From IMG/VR virus record IMGVR_UViG_3300034092_002053, positions 1-38,153 of that record: a DNA stretch of 38,153 bases; one strand, 5' to 3'. This DNA is from a virus. Under the pieces are notes generated by a model. The model was given only the letters and a program-made list of their open reading frames with translations, ran no database searches and had not been told where the DNA came from. Both the position numbers and the translations under genes were made by a program. Every line of letters begins with the position of its first letter. Positions within the stretch are counted from its first letter, which is position 1. Shown here piece after piece: positions 1-6,463 of this stretch.

Positions 1-2
1 CG

Positions 3-737
3 CTGGTCAGGCTCCCGGCTGACCAGTTCGCTCGCGCGGTGCGTGGCACGGTCTATGCCACCGACAACGAGTCGAGTCGGTTCGCACTCGGTGCCGTGCT
101 CGTCGAGGTGTCCGGCAGTGTGTGCTCGTTCGTCGCTACCGACGGGCGGCGTCTGTCGCTGGTGAAGTGCGAGCACGACCAGGCAGTGGACGACGCCACG
201 GCGCTGGTGCCTGCTCGTGCGTTGCATAGCCTGCGGGCGATCGCCGAGCGTCACGGTGACGATGCCGTGCAGCTGGAGGCGACGGCCGGCGAGTTGGTCG
301 CTGTCCTGCCGGGCTGCACCGTGCTAGCACGCCAGATCCAGGGCCGCTTCCCGCGGTGGCGTGATGTGATCCCCGACCGCGATGGCGTGAGCGAGACGGT
401 CGTGGCCCGTGACGATCTGCTGGCGGCGACCAGGGCTGCCGCGATCGTGACCAGCGAGCAGTCGAAGGGCGTCGAGTTCACCTTCGGCGAGAGCGGCGTG
501 ACGCTGCACGGGCAGTCGAGCGAGTACGGCACGAGCGATGTGACGATCGACGTGGTGAGCGGCGGCAAGCCGGTGCGGATCAAGTTGGACCCGCGGTTCG
601 TTGTGCAGTGGCTGGGCGGGCTCTCGACCGAGGACGATCCGAACGTGACCGTCGAGCTGGTGGATCCGCAATCGGCGTGCATCCTACGCTCGGGCGAGGA
701 CTGCACCGGCGTCATCATGCCGCTCGCGGCGGACTGA
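3..737 (+). CDS. dnaN: DNA polymerase III beta-clamp-like protein (5' truncated by window edge)
   Basis: This is a processivity clamp of the DnaN family, which encircles DNA and tethers the replicative polymerase. The frame is open to the left edge, so 244 residues are visible and the start is missing. The visible part begins LPADQFARAVRGTVYATD, which matches the start of clamp domain II. ATDGRRLS follows, as in the family motif TVATDGHRLA, and the C-terminus ends CTGVIMPL, like the canonical YVIMPM end of domain III. Family members are about 370 residues in three domains, so only domain I is probably off-window. A GTG at 39 could be taken as a start, but the homologous sequence continues upstream of it. 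Phage-encoded clamps imply that the phage supplies part of its own replisome. No polymerase is visible in this window. Confidence 0.85.
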   Translation: MVRLPADQFARAVRGTVYATDNESSRFALGAVLVEVSGSVCSFVATDGRRLSLVKCEHDQAVDDATALVPARALHSLRAIAERHGDDAVQLEATAGELVAVLPGCTVLARQIQGRFPRWRDVIPDRDGVSETVVARDDLLAATRAAAIVTSEQSKGVEFTFGESGVTLHGQSSEYGTSDVTIDVVSGGKPVRIKLDPRFVVQWLGGLSTEDDPNVTVELVDPQSACILRSGEDCTGVIMPLAAD

Positions 738-746
738 GGAGGCACC

Positions 747-1130
747 ATGAGCACCATCGACACGACCAGCGTGGTCGGCATGAACCGGGCTCGCGTGATA
801 GACGTGCCTCGCCTGTTCCGCCTGTGGCACGAGACTGACCTGTCGCAGGCGGCGATTTCGCGGGAGCTTGCGGTCAGCGAGAGCGCAGTGAAGCGTGCGG
901 TTCGGCGATACGGACTCGCTAGGCGACCGCAGCACGCCGCGGGCATCGCGGCTGATGAGGACGATGTGCCGTCCGATGAGGCTGCAGCGTCGTTCAGCTC
1001 GCTGCGTCTCGCGCCGAGCGTGCAACGTGCGGCGGACGAAGTGCGCCGCACGTGGACGCCGGAGGAGGAGTACAATCGCCGCGTGACGCGGCGGCAGCCG
1101 GTGACGTACGCACACGAGGCATGGGCATGA
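747..1130 (+). CDS. Helix-turn-helix DNA-binding protein
   Basis: This 127-residue protein has a helix-turn-helix-like segment at about residues 20-55. LFRLWHETDLSQAAISREL followed by AVSESAVKRAVRRYGL has the spacing of resolvase/sigma-70-region-4-type HTH domains. The rest (SSLRLAPSVQRAADEVRRTW) is basic and probably helical. It starts 9 bp after the clamp gene with an AGGAGG-type ribosome site, so the two are probably cotranscribed. A role as a phage transcription regulator is inferred from the fold only, and no operator could be identified. Confidence 0.6.
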   Translation: MSTIDTTSVVGMNRARVIDVPRLFRLWHETDLSQAAISRELAVSESAVKRAVRRYGLARRPQHAAGIAADEDDVPSDEAAASFSSLRLAPSVQRAADEVRRTWTPEEEYNRRVTRRQPVTYAHEAWA

Positions 1131-1270
1131 GCGCGACGCTGTTGTTCGTCGTGTCGCTGATCTACTGGGCCGTCGCCATCGACCAGTGGTGGCGCGGCTC
1201 GCCGGCTGGGGCGCTCGTGTGGGCCAGCTACGGGACGGCGAACTGGGGACTCATGTGGATGACGAGGTGA
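1127..1270 (+). CDS. Small single-pass membrane protein
   Basis: This 47-residue protein begins MSATLLFVVSLIYWAVAID, which forms one hydrophobic helix of about 16 residues, followed by a short Trp-rich tail. The ATG at 1127 overlaps the previous stop as ATGA, which favours it over the in-frame ATG at 1121. Function is unknown. Such tiny membrane proteins are common in early phage regions. Confidence 0.5.
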   Translation: MSATLLFVVSLIYWAVAIDQWWRGSPAGALVWASYGTANWGLMWMTR

Positions 1271-1274
1271 CGTG

Positions 1275-1520
1275 ATGGGCGAGAGCAAGTGGATTCCCGT
1301 TGCCGAGCGGTTGCCGGACATCGACCCGGAGTCGATGCTGCTCGTCTGCGTGCAGTGCGAGGACGGCAGCAGGTCCGTAGACGTTGCCAGATGGCGACTG
1401 GACGCAGATGGCAGGCCATCGTGGGGTGACATTTGCGGCAGCAACCAGACGATCTACGGCTGGTCTAACCTGGTTGTTGTGGCATGGATGCCCATGCCCG
1501 AGCCGCCGGAGGTGACGTGA
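1275..1520 (+). CDS. DUF551-like protein
   Basis: This is an 81-residue protein. It begins with KWIPVAERLPDIDPESMLLV and ends with VVVAWMPMPEPPE. Together these are the two ends of the DUF551 signature (WIPVSERLP ... ThWMPLPEPP) seen in many phage and prophage accessory genes. No biochemical function is established for the family. A GTG lies directly before the ATG, but the ATG gives the better distance to the GAGGTGA ribosome site. The same junction, GAGGTGACGTGATG, is repeated at the start of the next gene. Confidence 0.7.
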   Translation: MGESKWIPVAERLPDIDPESMLLVCVQCEDGSRSVDVARWRLDADGRPSWGDICGSNQTIYGWSNLVVVAWMPMPEPPEVT

Positions 1521-1750
1521 TGATCTACACGCAATCCAACTGGCCTCGCGGGCACAGGCTCTTTGACGCCAACGGCACCGAGATAAAGAACGCCATTTGG
1601 TGCAACACCGAGACTGGTGAGTGCGAGCGTCTCGTTCCCAACAGTGAGCCGGGCAACGAGTACCGTGAGGCAAATCTGTCCTTCGGGTGCTGGGTAGACT
1701 ACGAGCCCCTGCCCGCGCCTTTGCGGGTTGTGCCGCCGGAGGTGAAGTGA
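1520..1750 (+). CDS. Hypothetical protein
   Basis: This 76-residue protein has no recognised domain. It begins MIYTQSNWPRGHRLFDANG and ends PLRVVPPEVK. The middle, IWCNTETGECERLVPN, looks like a small beta-rich segment. The ATG at 1520 overlaps the previous TGA and follows GGAGGTGACGTG. It belongs to the coupled run of small early genes. Confidence 0.55.
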   Translation: MIYTQSNWPRGHRLFDANGTEIKNAIWCNTETGECERLVPNSEPGNEYREANLSFGCWVDYEPLPAPLRVVPPEVK

Positions 1751-1956
1751 TGGAATGGACTCACCTAGCCTGCATGGCTGCTGGCGGCCTGCTCGGCTCG
1801 TTTCTGATGACCGTCTGGCAGAACGAGCGGCGGTATCAGCGGCGAGTTTCGCTGGGCTTTGAGAACGAGGCGATCCGCCTTGCTGACGGCCTTTGGTTCC
1901 CGCCCGCAACGAACCCGCCCCCGCCAGCACCGCCAGCGCCTCCCCGCGCTTCATAG
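1750..1956 (+). CDS. Small membrane protein with proline-rich tail
   Basis: This is a 68-residue protein. The hydrophobic segment ACMAAGGLLGSFLMTVW at about residues 7-23 is probably a membrane anchor. A charged stretch (QNERRYQRR) follows, and the protein ends in a Pro/Ala tail (NPPPPAPPAPPRAS). Start and stop overlap as TGATG. Function is unknown. Confidence 0.5.
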   Translation: MEWTHLACMAAGGLLGSFLMTVWQNERRYQRRVSLGFENEAIRLADGLWFPPATNPPPPAPPAPPRAS

Positions 1957-1964
1957 ATTGTGAA

Positions 1965-2180
1965 ATGAACATGGAACTGCCGCCAGAACTGGCCCAAACG
2001 GTGAAGTCGATGCGCCTGCTGGCGGCCTTGTACGCCAAGCGGCTCATTGACAAGCACGGCTGGACAGAGGAGGACATCCGGCAGATGGATGACCGCATCC
2101 ACTATGCGGTGCTGCACGGCGAAGAAACGCCCTGCGACCTGCCGACGAACTGGGCAACCCGCGACACAGACGGAAACTGA
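1965..2180 (+). CDS. Hypothetical protein
   Basis: This 71-residue protein is probably mostly helical (LAQTVKSMRLLAALYAKRL), followed by HGWTEEDIRQMDDRIHYAVL. No family is recognised. The ATG at 1965 is the first plausible start after the preceding stop, and a second ATG at 1971 is possible. It lies in the early small-gene run. Confidence 0.5.
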   Translation: MNMELPPELAQTVKSMRLLAALYAKRLIDKHGWTEEDIRQMDDRIHYAVLHGEETPCDLPTNWATRDTDGN

Positions 2181-2182
2181 CG

Positions 2183-2398
2183 GTGCGAATCAACCCCGAC
2201 ACATGCACCGACGTTGCCCTCCTCGCCGCCGAGGTGCGGCGGCTGCGGGCCGTGATCGCCAGTGCGACTCCCACGCTGACCGACGCGGAGCGGGAGGCGG
2301 TGGAAACCGCGATGAACGCATACGGATCAGACAACGCAAGTCCTGAGTGTGCTGCCATAGAGGCGACGCTCTGGGGACTGCTGGAGCGGCTCCAGTAG
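2183..2398 (+). CDS. Small 'LTDAEREAV' family protein, copy 1
   Basis: This 71-residue protein contains LAAEVRRLRAVIASATP, a predicted helix, then LTDAEREAVE and a C-terminal LWGLLERLQ. It is clearly paralogous to the genes at 2430 and 2708. The DNA at 2218-2301 matches 2743-2826 with only a few substitutions. The GTG start at 2183 has little room for a ribosome site and may be served by translational coupling to the gene ending at 2180. Function is unknown. Confidence 0.5.
   Translation: MRINPDTCTDVALLAAEVRRLRAVIASATPTLTDAEREAVETAMNAYGSDNASPECAAIEATLWGLLERLQ
2218..2301 (+). repeat. Direct repeat, copy 1 (84 bp)
   Basis: This 84-bp stretch inside the gene at 2183 is repeated at 2743-2826 with only a few substitutions. 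A shorter part of the same repeat (about 33 bp, encoding LTDAEREAVKW) recurs at 2601-2633. Confidence 0.85.
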
Positions 2399-2429
2399 TC
2401 CACAGAACACGCGAGATCAGGAGCATCGC

Positions 2430-2717
2430 ATGAGCGACGGAACTACACCGCAGGACGATTCAGCGATGTCTCCTGCATCGGCTGGTTCTGTGGCTGGTGA
2501 TCCCCCCAAGTACCCCCCAAGTACCCCGCAAGTGTCTTTGGTCCCGGCAGAGATGTATCACGCGCTCGTCGTGGCCCATAAGGAGGTCGCCCGCCTGCGG
2601 CTCACCGACGCGGAGCGGGAGGCGGTGAAGTGGGCGGAAGAAATCGCGGGCAACTGCGAGGAGTTTGACCGCGTAGCCACCCTGCGCGGGCTGCTGGAGC
2701 GGCTCAAATGCGCATAG
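2430..2717 (+). CDS. Small 'LTDAEREAV' family protein, copy 2
   Basis: This is a 95-residue protein. Its N-terminal half is low in complexity, with a tandem YPPS/STPQ stretch encoded by a repeated CCCCCCAAGTA. Its C-terminal half carries RLTDAEREAVKWAEE and TLRGLLERL, shared with the genes on both sides. A good ribosome site (AGGAG) precedes the ATG. Its end overlaps the start of the next paralogue by 10 bp. Function is unknown. Confidence 0.5.
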   Translation: MSDGTTPQDDSAMSPASAGSVAGDPPKYPPSTPQVSLVPAEMYHALVVAHKEVARLRLTDAEREAVKWAEEIAGNCEEFDRVATLRGLLERLKCA

Positions 2718-2911
2718 ACCCAGACACATGCCGAGACGCCGACCTCCTCGCCGCCGAGGTGCGGCGGCTGCGAGCCGTGATCGCCAGTGCGACCCCCACG
2801 CTCACCGACGCGGAGCGGGAGGCTGTCAAGTGGTTCGCCTGCTACGGAGTCGACCGGCCACTGGGGCACTCGACGACGCTGCGCGGCCTGCTGGAGCGGT
2901 TGGCCCGCTAA
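2708..2911 (+). CDS. Small 'LTDAEREAV' family protein, copy 3
   Basis: This is a 67-residue protein, MRIDPDTCRDADLLAAEVRR at the start and TTLRGLLERLAR at the end. It is nearly a shortened copy of the gene at 2183. The three copies look like local duplication and divergence. Its stop lies at the promoter-like AACTGCAAG element that begins at 2910. Confidence 0.5.
   Translation: MRIDPDTCRDADLLAAEVRRLRAVIASATPTLTDAEREAVKWFACYGVDRPLGHSTTLRGLLERLAR
2743..2826 (+). repeat. Direct repeat, copy 2 (84 bp)
   Basis: This is the second copy of the repeat at 2218-2301, offset by exactly 525 bp. It encodes the LLAAEVRRLRAVIASATP-LTDAEREAV segment of the gene at 2708. Confidence 0.85.
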
Positions 2912-2942
2912 CTGCAAGCACGCTAGCCTCGCCTGTCATGCT
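2910..2942 (+). promoter_or_regulatory. Promoter-like element AACTGCAAG-N18-CATGCT
   Basis: AACTGCAAG (2910-2918) is followed, after exactly 18 bp, by CATGCT (2937-2942) and then CGGG. The same arrangement occurs at 8740, 15539, 19459 and 22773. The second box keeps A at position 2 and T at position 6, as in a sigma-70 -10 box. A start site 6-8 bp downstream of CATGCT would fall on or beside the ATG of the protease gene at 2948, implying a leaderless mRNA. This is inference from pattern only. Confidence 0.5.
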
Positions 2943-2947
2943 CGGGC

Positions 2948-3739
2948 ATGCGTTGGCTCGCGGCTCTCGTCGTCGCAGCGTCGCCGGTCATGGCCGGCAC
3001 GATCGACGAGTCGGTTGGCGACGCTCGCTACCTCGAGTACGGCGCGACCTTCGGCGAGTACGTCGTGCGGGTCACTGGTCCGACGCGAGACGGCGTGCCG
3101 CTCGCGGGCTCTGGCACGATGCTCTCGCCGTGCTGGGTGCTCACGGCGGCCCACGTCACCGATGAGATGATCGCGGTGGACGTGGTGACGCTGCGCCGAC
3201 GACACCGCGTGGACCGCGTGTTCGCGCACCGGGACTACCGCAGCGGCGACTACGGATGGCATGACATCGCCCTGCTCCACGTCGCCGAGCCGTTCACGGC
3301 CCGCGTCTACCCTGCCCTCTCGGACGCAACGGAACGCATCGGGACGGTCGCAGCCGCCGCGGGCTATGGCATGACGGGCTCGCTGTCAGTCGGGCTCCAG
3401 GGAGGCGACCAGAGGCTCAGGGCAGGCACCGTGTTCCTCGGGGCGATCGAGCGTGGCATCTACGTCTGCCCGATCCGGCGGACGCCCGACGCGGGTCCGC
3501 TGCCGCTGTGCATCGCGCCGGGCGACTCTGGTGGCCCGCTCTGGGCCACGGCGGCGGACGGGACGACGCGGTTGGTTGGCGTTCACTCGTGCGTCAGCCG
3601 GACGGGCGGCAAGGCGAGGTACGTGGTCGGTGAGGAGAGCGGGCACACACGCGTCTCGCTCTACCTCGACTGGATCGCGGAGGTGGCGGGCCCGCTTGAC
3701 GCGGCATGCACGATGCCGGGATGCCAACCGCCACGCTGA
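2948..3739 (+). CDS. Secreted trypsin-like (S1) serine protease
   Basis: This 263-residue protein starts with a signal peptide (MRWLAALVVAASPVMAG, cleavage probably near residue 17). The S1 catalytic triad is complete. His69 lies in VLTAAHV, Asp106 in HDIALLHV and Ser194 in PGDSGGPLW. Cysteines at 62, 174 and 188 and near the C-terminus could form disulfides. The predicted role is proteolysis outside the cytoplasm, but the substrate is unknown. Tailed phages rarely carry secreted chymotrypsin-fold proteases, and in this position (between small early genes and RusA) it is not obviously structural. The start has no Shine-Dalgarno and lies directly behind a promoter-like element. Fold assignment is secure and role is not. 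Confidence 0.85.
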   Translation: MRWLAALVVAASPVMAGTIDESVGDARYLEYGATFGEYVVRVTGPTRDGVPLAGSGTMLSPCWVLTAAHVTDEMIAVDVVTLRRRHRVDRVFAHRDYRSGDYGWHDIALLHVAEPFTARVYPALSDATERIGTVAAAAGYGMTGSLSVGLQGGDQRLRAGTVFLGAIERGIYVCPIRRTPDAGPLPLCIAPGDSGGPLWATAADGTTRLVGVHSCVSRTGGKARYVVGEESGHTRVSLYLDWIAEVAGPLDAACTMPGCQPPR

Positions 3740-3939
3740 GATTCCGCCTGCCCGACGAGGAGCCCGAGTTCCGCGACGCCTGCGACGGCGGTCGCGCGAA
3801 GGCCGTGCTCCATCGTCTGGACGAGCATCTGCGGTCGCAGATCAAGCACTCCGAGCTGCCCGCCGAGGTGGAGACGGCGCTCCAGGAGATCCGCGAGTGG
3901 GTCGCGCAGCAGTGCTCGGACTTGGGGGTGGAGGTGTGA
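3721..3939 (+). CDS. Conserved small phage-type protein
   Basis: This 72-residue acidic protein begins MPTATLRFRLPDEEPEFRDA and continues with a helix and ALQEIREWVAQQ. This pattern (a short beta strand, LPxExxEF, then helices) is typical of small proteins encoded just before RusA or other recombination genes in phages. The ATG at 3721 overlaps the protease stop, and an in-frame ATG at 3706 is also possible. Its end overlaps the RusA start as GTGA. Function is unknown. Confidence 0.55.
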   Translation: MPTATLRFRLPDEEPEFRDACDGGRAKAVLHRLDEHLRSQIKHSELPAEVETALQEIREWVAQQCSDLGVEV

Positions 3940-4334
3940 CGATCACGCTCTCCGTCCCTGGCGATCCGGTGCCGCAGCCTCGCCCGCGAGTCTCGACGGC
4001 TGGCGGGTTCGCGCGGGCGTACGTACCGAAGTCGCACCCGGTGCATGCATACCGCGAGGCGATCGCGATGGCCGCAGTCGTCGCCGGACTCCGCGAGCAG
4101 GCCAAGCCGGTGTCGGTCGTCATCGACGCGGTGTTCGCACGCCCGAAGTCGCACATGACGAAAAGCGGCGTCAAGGCATCGGCACCTGCCCTGCCCCGCC
4201 CCGACGTGGACAACCTCGGCAAGGCGGTGCTCGATGCCCTGCAGGATGTGATGGGCGACGACACGCACGTGGCTCGGCTCGTCGTCGAGAAGTCGTGGGG
4301 CACCGAAGGTCGCACGACGATCCGCATCACTTGA
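3936..4334 (+). CDS. rusA: RusA-like Holliday junction resolvase
   Basis: This 132-residue protein has the usual RusA length. The N-terminus (TITLSVPGDPVPQPRPR) gives the characteristic strand and PxPQxRPR turn. PRPDVDNLGKAVLDAL followed by GDDTHV carries the metal-binding acidic residues Asp90, Asp92 and Asp109, corresponding to the catalytic aspartates of E. coli RusA. It is predicted to resolve four-way junctions formed during phage recombination and replication before packaging. The GTG start at 3936 overlaps the upstream stop (GTGA). No longer N-terminus is needed. Confidence 0.88.
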   Translation: MTITLSVPGDPVPQPRPRVSTAGGFARAYVPKSHPVHAYREAIAMAAVVAGLREQAKPVSVVIDAVFARPKSHMTKSGVKASAPALPRPDVDNLGKAVLDALQDVMGDDTHVARLVVEKSWGTEGRTTIRIT

Positions 4335-4396
4335 CGCCGCGTCTACCGTGCATGGGCCGCCACGGATCGGCGGCATCACCCGAGAGGAGAATCGCC

Positions 4397-4687
4397 ATGC
4401 GTTCGCTCGTCATCGTGCTCGCCTTGCTCGCCGCCTCGCCTGTCGTCGCTCAGCAGACGCACACGTACGTCTCGGCCCAGGCTCACGCCGAGCACCTCGC
4501 CGCGACCGGCACGTTCTCGCACTGCTCTCGCCGTGGCGGCGGATACGAAGGTATCGGCATGTCGTCGTCCTCGCCTGACGCGGCGATGCGCAACTGCTGC
4601 TACTGGGGGCAGCGTCGCGTCCGTGAGATCGGCACGGCGTGGAGTCCGCTGCGGCGGATGTGGGTCGCGGTCGTGAGGTACGAGTGA
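4397..4687 (+). CDS. Small secreted protein with Cys-pair motif
   Basis: This 96-residue protein has a clear signal peptide (MRSLVIVLALLAASPVVAQ). The mature part contains GTFSHCSRRGGGYEGIGMSS, then AMRNCCYWGQRR and a C-terminal strand with WVAVVRYE. Three cysteines (one plus a CC pair) could form disulfides. A GAGAGGAGA ribosome site precedes the ATG. It lies at the head of the glycosyltransferase cassette and its stop overlaps the next GTG. The family is not recognised. A periplasmic or surface role is inferred from the signal peptide alone. Confidence 0.65.
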   Translation: MRSLVIVLALLAASPVVAQQTHTYVSAQAHAEHLAATGTFSHCSRRGGGYEGIGMSSSSPDAAMRNCCYWGQRRVREIGTAWSPLRRMWVAVVRYE

Positions 4688-5310
4688 GCCTTGCAGTCCT
4701 CACCTATGCGACGCAAGAGACGCACGCGATGCGGCGGGCGATGGAGTCGTTCCGCCGCATCGGTGGCGTCGAGCCGGTGGTCGTCGGCATGGGCGACACG
4801 CACTCATGGCAGGGCCGCATTGCGGCGCTCTACGCGTGGTGCCTCGAGCACCCTGCCGCCAGCGTGCTCTGTGTCGATGCGTACGACACGTGCTGCGTGC
4901 GGTCGCTCTACGGACTGCTCTGCGGCGGACTGACATTCTCCGCAGAGGCGAACTGCTGGCCCGATCAAGAACGCGCAAACGACTACAAGCCGTGCGACAC
5001 GCGATACCGCTACGTGAATGCCGGCGTGTGGTTCGGCGAGGGCGGCGCGTACTGCCAGCTCGTCGAGGCTCGCGGGCTGCTGGCTGGCGTCACTGACGAT
5101 CAGCGTGCGTACACTGCGGCGCATCTCGCCGGCGAGCCGTTCGCCGTCGACCACCGATGCCACATCGCCCACAACCGTTACCTCGCGGAAGACGACTGGG
5201 AGATCCGCGACGGCATCTACTGGGTGAAGAGCACCGGCACCGCGCCGCTGGTTGTCCACGGCAACGGCGGCAGCAGCATCGACGTGGTGTGGGAGGCTTT
5301 CGGCGTATGA
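4684..5310 (+). CDS. PLOD-type glycosyltransferase (procollagen glycosyltransferase-like)
   Basis: This is a 208-residue enzyme resembling the glycosyltransferase domain of procollagen lysyl hydroxylases. The metal-binding acidic motif is VDAYD (Asp65-Asp68). FSAEANCWPD (about 85-94) matches the family FxAExxCWPD motif. YRYVNAGVWFG (about 108-118) matches the conserved 'YLNSGGFIG' loop, and DDQRAYT follows. It is expected to use a nucleotide sugar, and the acceptor is unknown. The GTG start at 4684 overlaps the previous stop as GTGA. This is the first of four glycosyltransferase-like genes in a row and is coupled to the methyltransferase downstream by an ATGA overlap. Confidence 0.75.
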   Translation: MSLAVLTYATQETHAMRRAMESFRRIGGVEPVVVGMGDTHSWQGRIAALYAWCLEHPAASVLCVDAYDTCCVRSLYGLLCGGLTFSAEANCWPDQERANDYKPCDTRYRYVNAGVWFGEGGAYCQLVEARGLLAGVTDDQRAYTAAHLAGEPFAVDHRCHIAHNRYLAEDDWEIRDGIYWVKSTGTAPLVVHGNGGSSIDVVWEAFGV

Positions 5311-5873
5311 AAAACATCGGACGCATGATCTGCGAGGGCCACCTTGGCGGGTTCATCGAGGGCGGCGACCCTCGCACGTACTGCCCGAACGTGTGGGATC
5401 ACTTCATCCACGCCGAGGGCGTGCCGTCGATGGTCGATGTCGGCTGCGGCATCGGCGTCGCGTGCGAGCACTTCGCCGCGGCCGGCGTCCACGTCACGGG
5501 CATTGACGGCAGCGGGACGGCACAGGCAATGTTCCGCGTGCCTGGACGGTTCGTGCTGCACGACTTCACGAGCGGCGAAATCTACAAGCCGGGATGGCTG
5601 GCGTGGTCGTGCGAGTTCGTGGAGCACGTCGAGTCGCGGTATCTGCCGCACGTTATGTCAGCCTTCCGCTACTGCTCGATGGTCGCCATGACCTACGCCG
5701 CTCCGGGCCAGGATGGACACCACCACGTGAACTGCCAGCCGGCTGATTACTGGATCGGCGCGTTCGCAGCGATCGGCTTTGCGTTTGACGAGCCGACGAC
5801 GCTGCGGCTGCGGACTCTCGACCCCGACACGCACTTTGCCGAGCGTGGCATGGTGTTCCGACGATGCAACTGA
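5307..5873 (+). CDS. SAM-dependent class I methyltransferase
   Basis: This 188-residue protein has a Rossmann-type SAM site. Motif I is VDVGCGIGV at about 43-51, followed by HVTGIDGS ending motif II. WSCEFVEHVES resembles the post-II acidic/hydrophobic motif of the Methyltransf_11/23 group. HHHVNCQPADYWIGAF and the C-terminal MVFRRCN also fit that family. There is no DNA-methylase NPPY or PCQ motif, so a sugar, lipid or small-molecule acceptor is more likely. The ATG overlaps the glycosyltransferase stop. Its place inside the glycosyltransferase run suggests O-methylation of a glycan. Confidence 0.75.
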   Translation: MKNIGRMICEGHLGGFIEGGDPRTYCPNVWDHFIHAEGVPSMVDVGCGIGVACEHFAAAGVHVTGIDGSGTAQAMFRVPGRFVLHDFTSGEIYKPGWLAWSCEFVEHVESRYLPHVMSAFRYCSMVAMTYAAPGQDGHHHVNCQPADYWIGAFAAIGFAFDEPTTLRLRTLDPDTHFAERGMVFRRCN

Positions 5874-6463
5874 TCGCCATCACGACCAGCGTCAACTACA
5901 CCGACTACCTCGCGTGGTGTCTGGAGTCGCTGTCTCGCGTCGCCGATGGCGTGTGCGTCGTCACGGAGGAGCACGATTCTGCGATCGACGCGTGCCACCG
6001 CTACGGCGCGACCGCGATCGTCTACGACGGGTGGGACAACAAGGGCGCGGCGTTCAACAAGTCAGGTGCAATCCGCCACGCTCAAGAGAAAATCCACGCG
6101 GCACATCCCGACGCATGGTATCTGCTGGTCGATGCGGATGTGGTGATGAATGGGGACGCGAGGGCGATCATCGAGGAGCACGCGACAGACGCGGACGCGC
6201 TCTACTCGGCGCGGCGGGTCGACTACCACACCGTCGAGGAGTTGCGTGCGGGCGAACCGACGAAGACGTACGGCAGTCTCTTCGCCGGGTACTTCCAGCT
6301 CTACCGCCGGCACGTCCTCTACCCCGAGTGGTCGCGGAGCGCCGAGGGATGCGACCTCGCGTTCGTCCGCCAATTTGCGTCGTGCTCGATGCTTCCGATG
6401 GTCGTCGGGCACCTGGGCCGCGAGCAGGTCAACTGGGAGGGGCGACGTTCGCCCGCTTGGTGA
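5864..6463 (+). CDS. Family 2-like glycosyltransferase
   Basis: This 199-residue GT-A-type protein begins with a typical nucleotide-binding start (MQLIAITTSVNYTDYLAWCL). CVVTEEHDSAID and IVYDGWDNKGAAFNKSGA follow, and the metal-binding DxD is in WYLLVDADVV (Asp90, Asp92). FAGYFQLYRRHVLYPEW resembles the acceptor-side region of small GT2-like enzymes. It overlaps the methyltransferase by 10 bp and the next gene by 1 bp, so the three are translationally coupled. Sugar and acceptor are unknown. Confidence 0.7.
   Translation: MQLIAITTSVNYTDYLAWCLESLSRVADGVCVVTEEHDSAIDACHRYGATAIVYDGWDNKGAAFNKSGAIRHAQEKIHAAHPDAWYLLVDADVVMNGDARAIIEEHATDADALYSARRVDYHTVEELRAGEPTKTYGSLFAGYFQLYRRHVLYPEWSRSAEGCDLAFVRQFASCSMLPMVVGHLGREQVNWEGRRSPAW

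Noticed and set aside
251-1444. A minus-strand open frame of nearly 400 codons opposite the clamp and HTH genes.
   Set aside because: It runs against genes with clear homology (clamp motifs) and its sequence is low-complexity Ser/Arg/Thr typical of antisense shadow frames.
4331-4380. TTGACG and GGATCGGCGG before the secreted protein at 4397 as another copy of the promoter-like element.
   Set aside because: There is no AACTGCAAG box at the required 18-bp distance, so it does not fit the motif.
5307-5873. The methyltransferase as a DNA modification or anti-restriction enzyme.
   Set aside because: It has SAM motif I but none of the DNA-methylase catalytic motifs, and it is embedded among glycosyltransferases.
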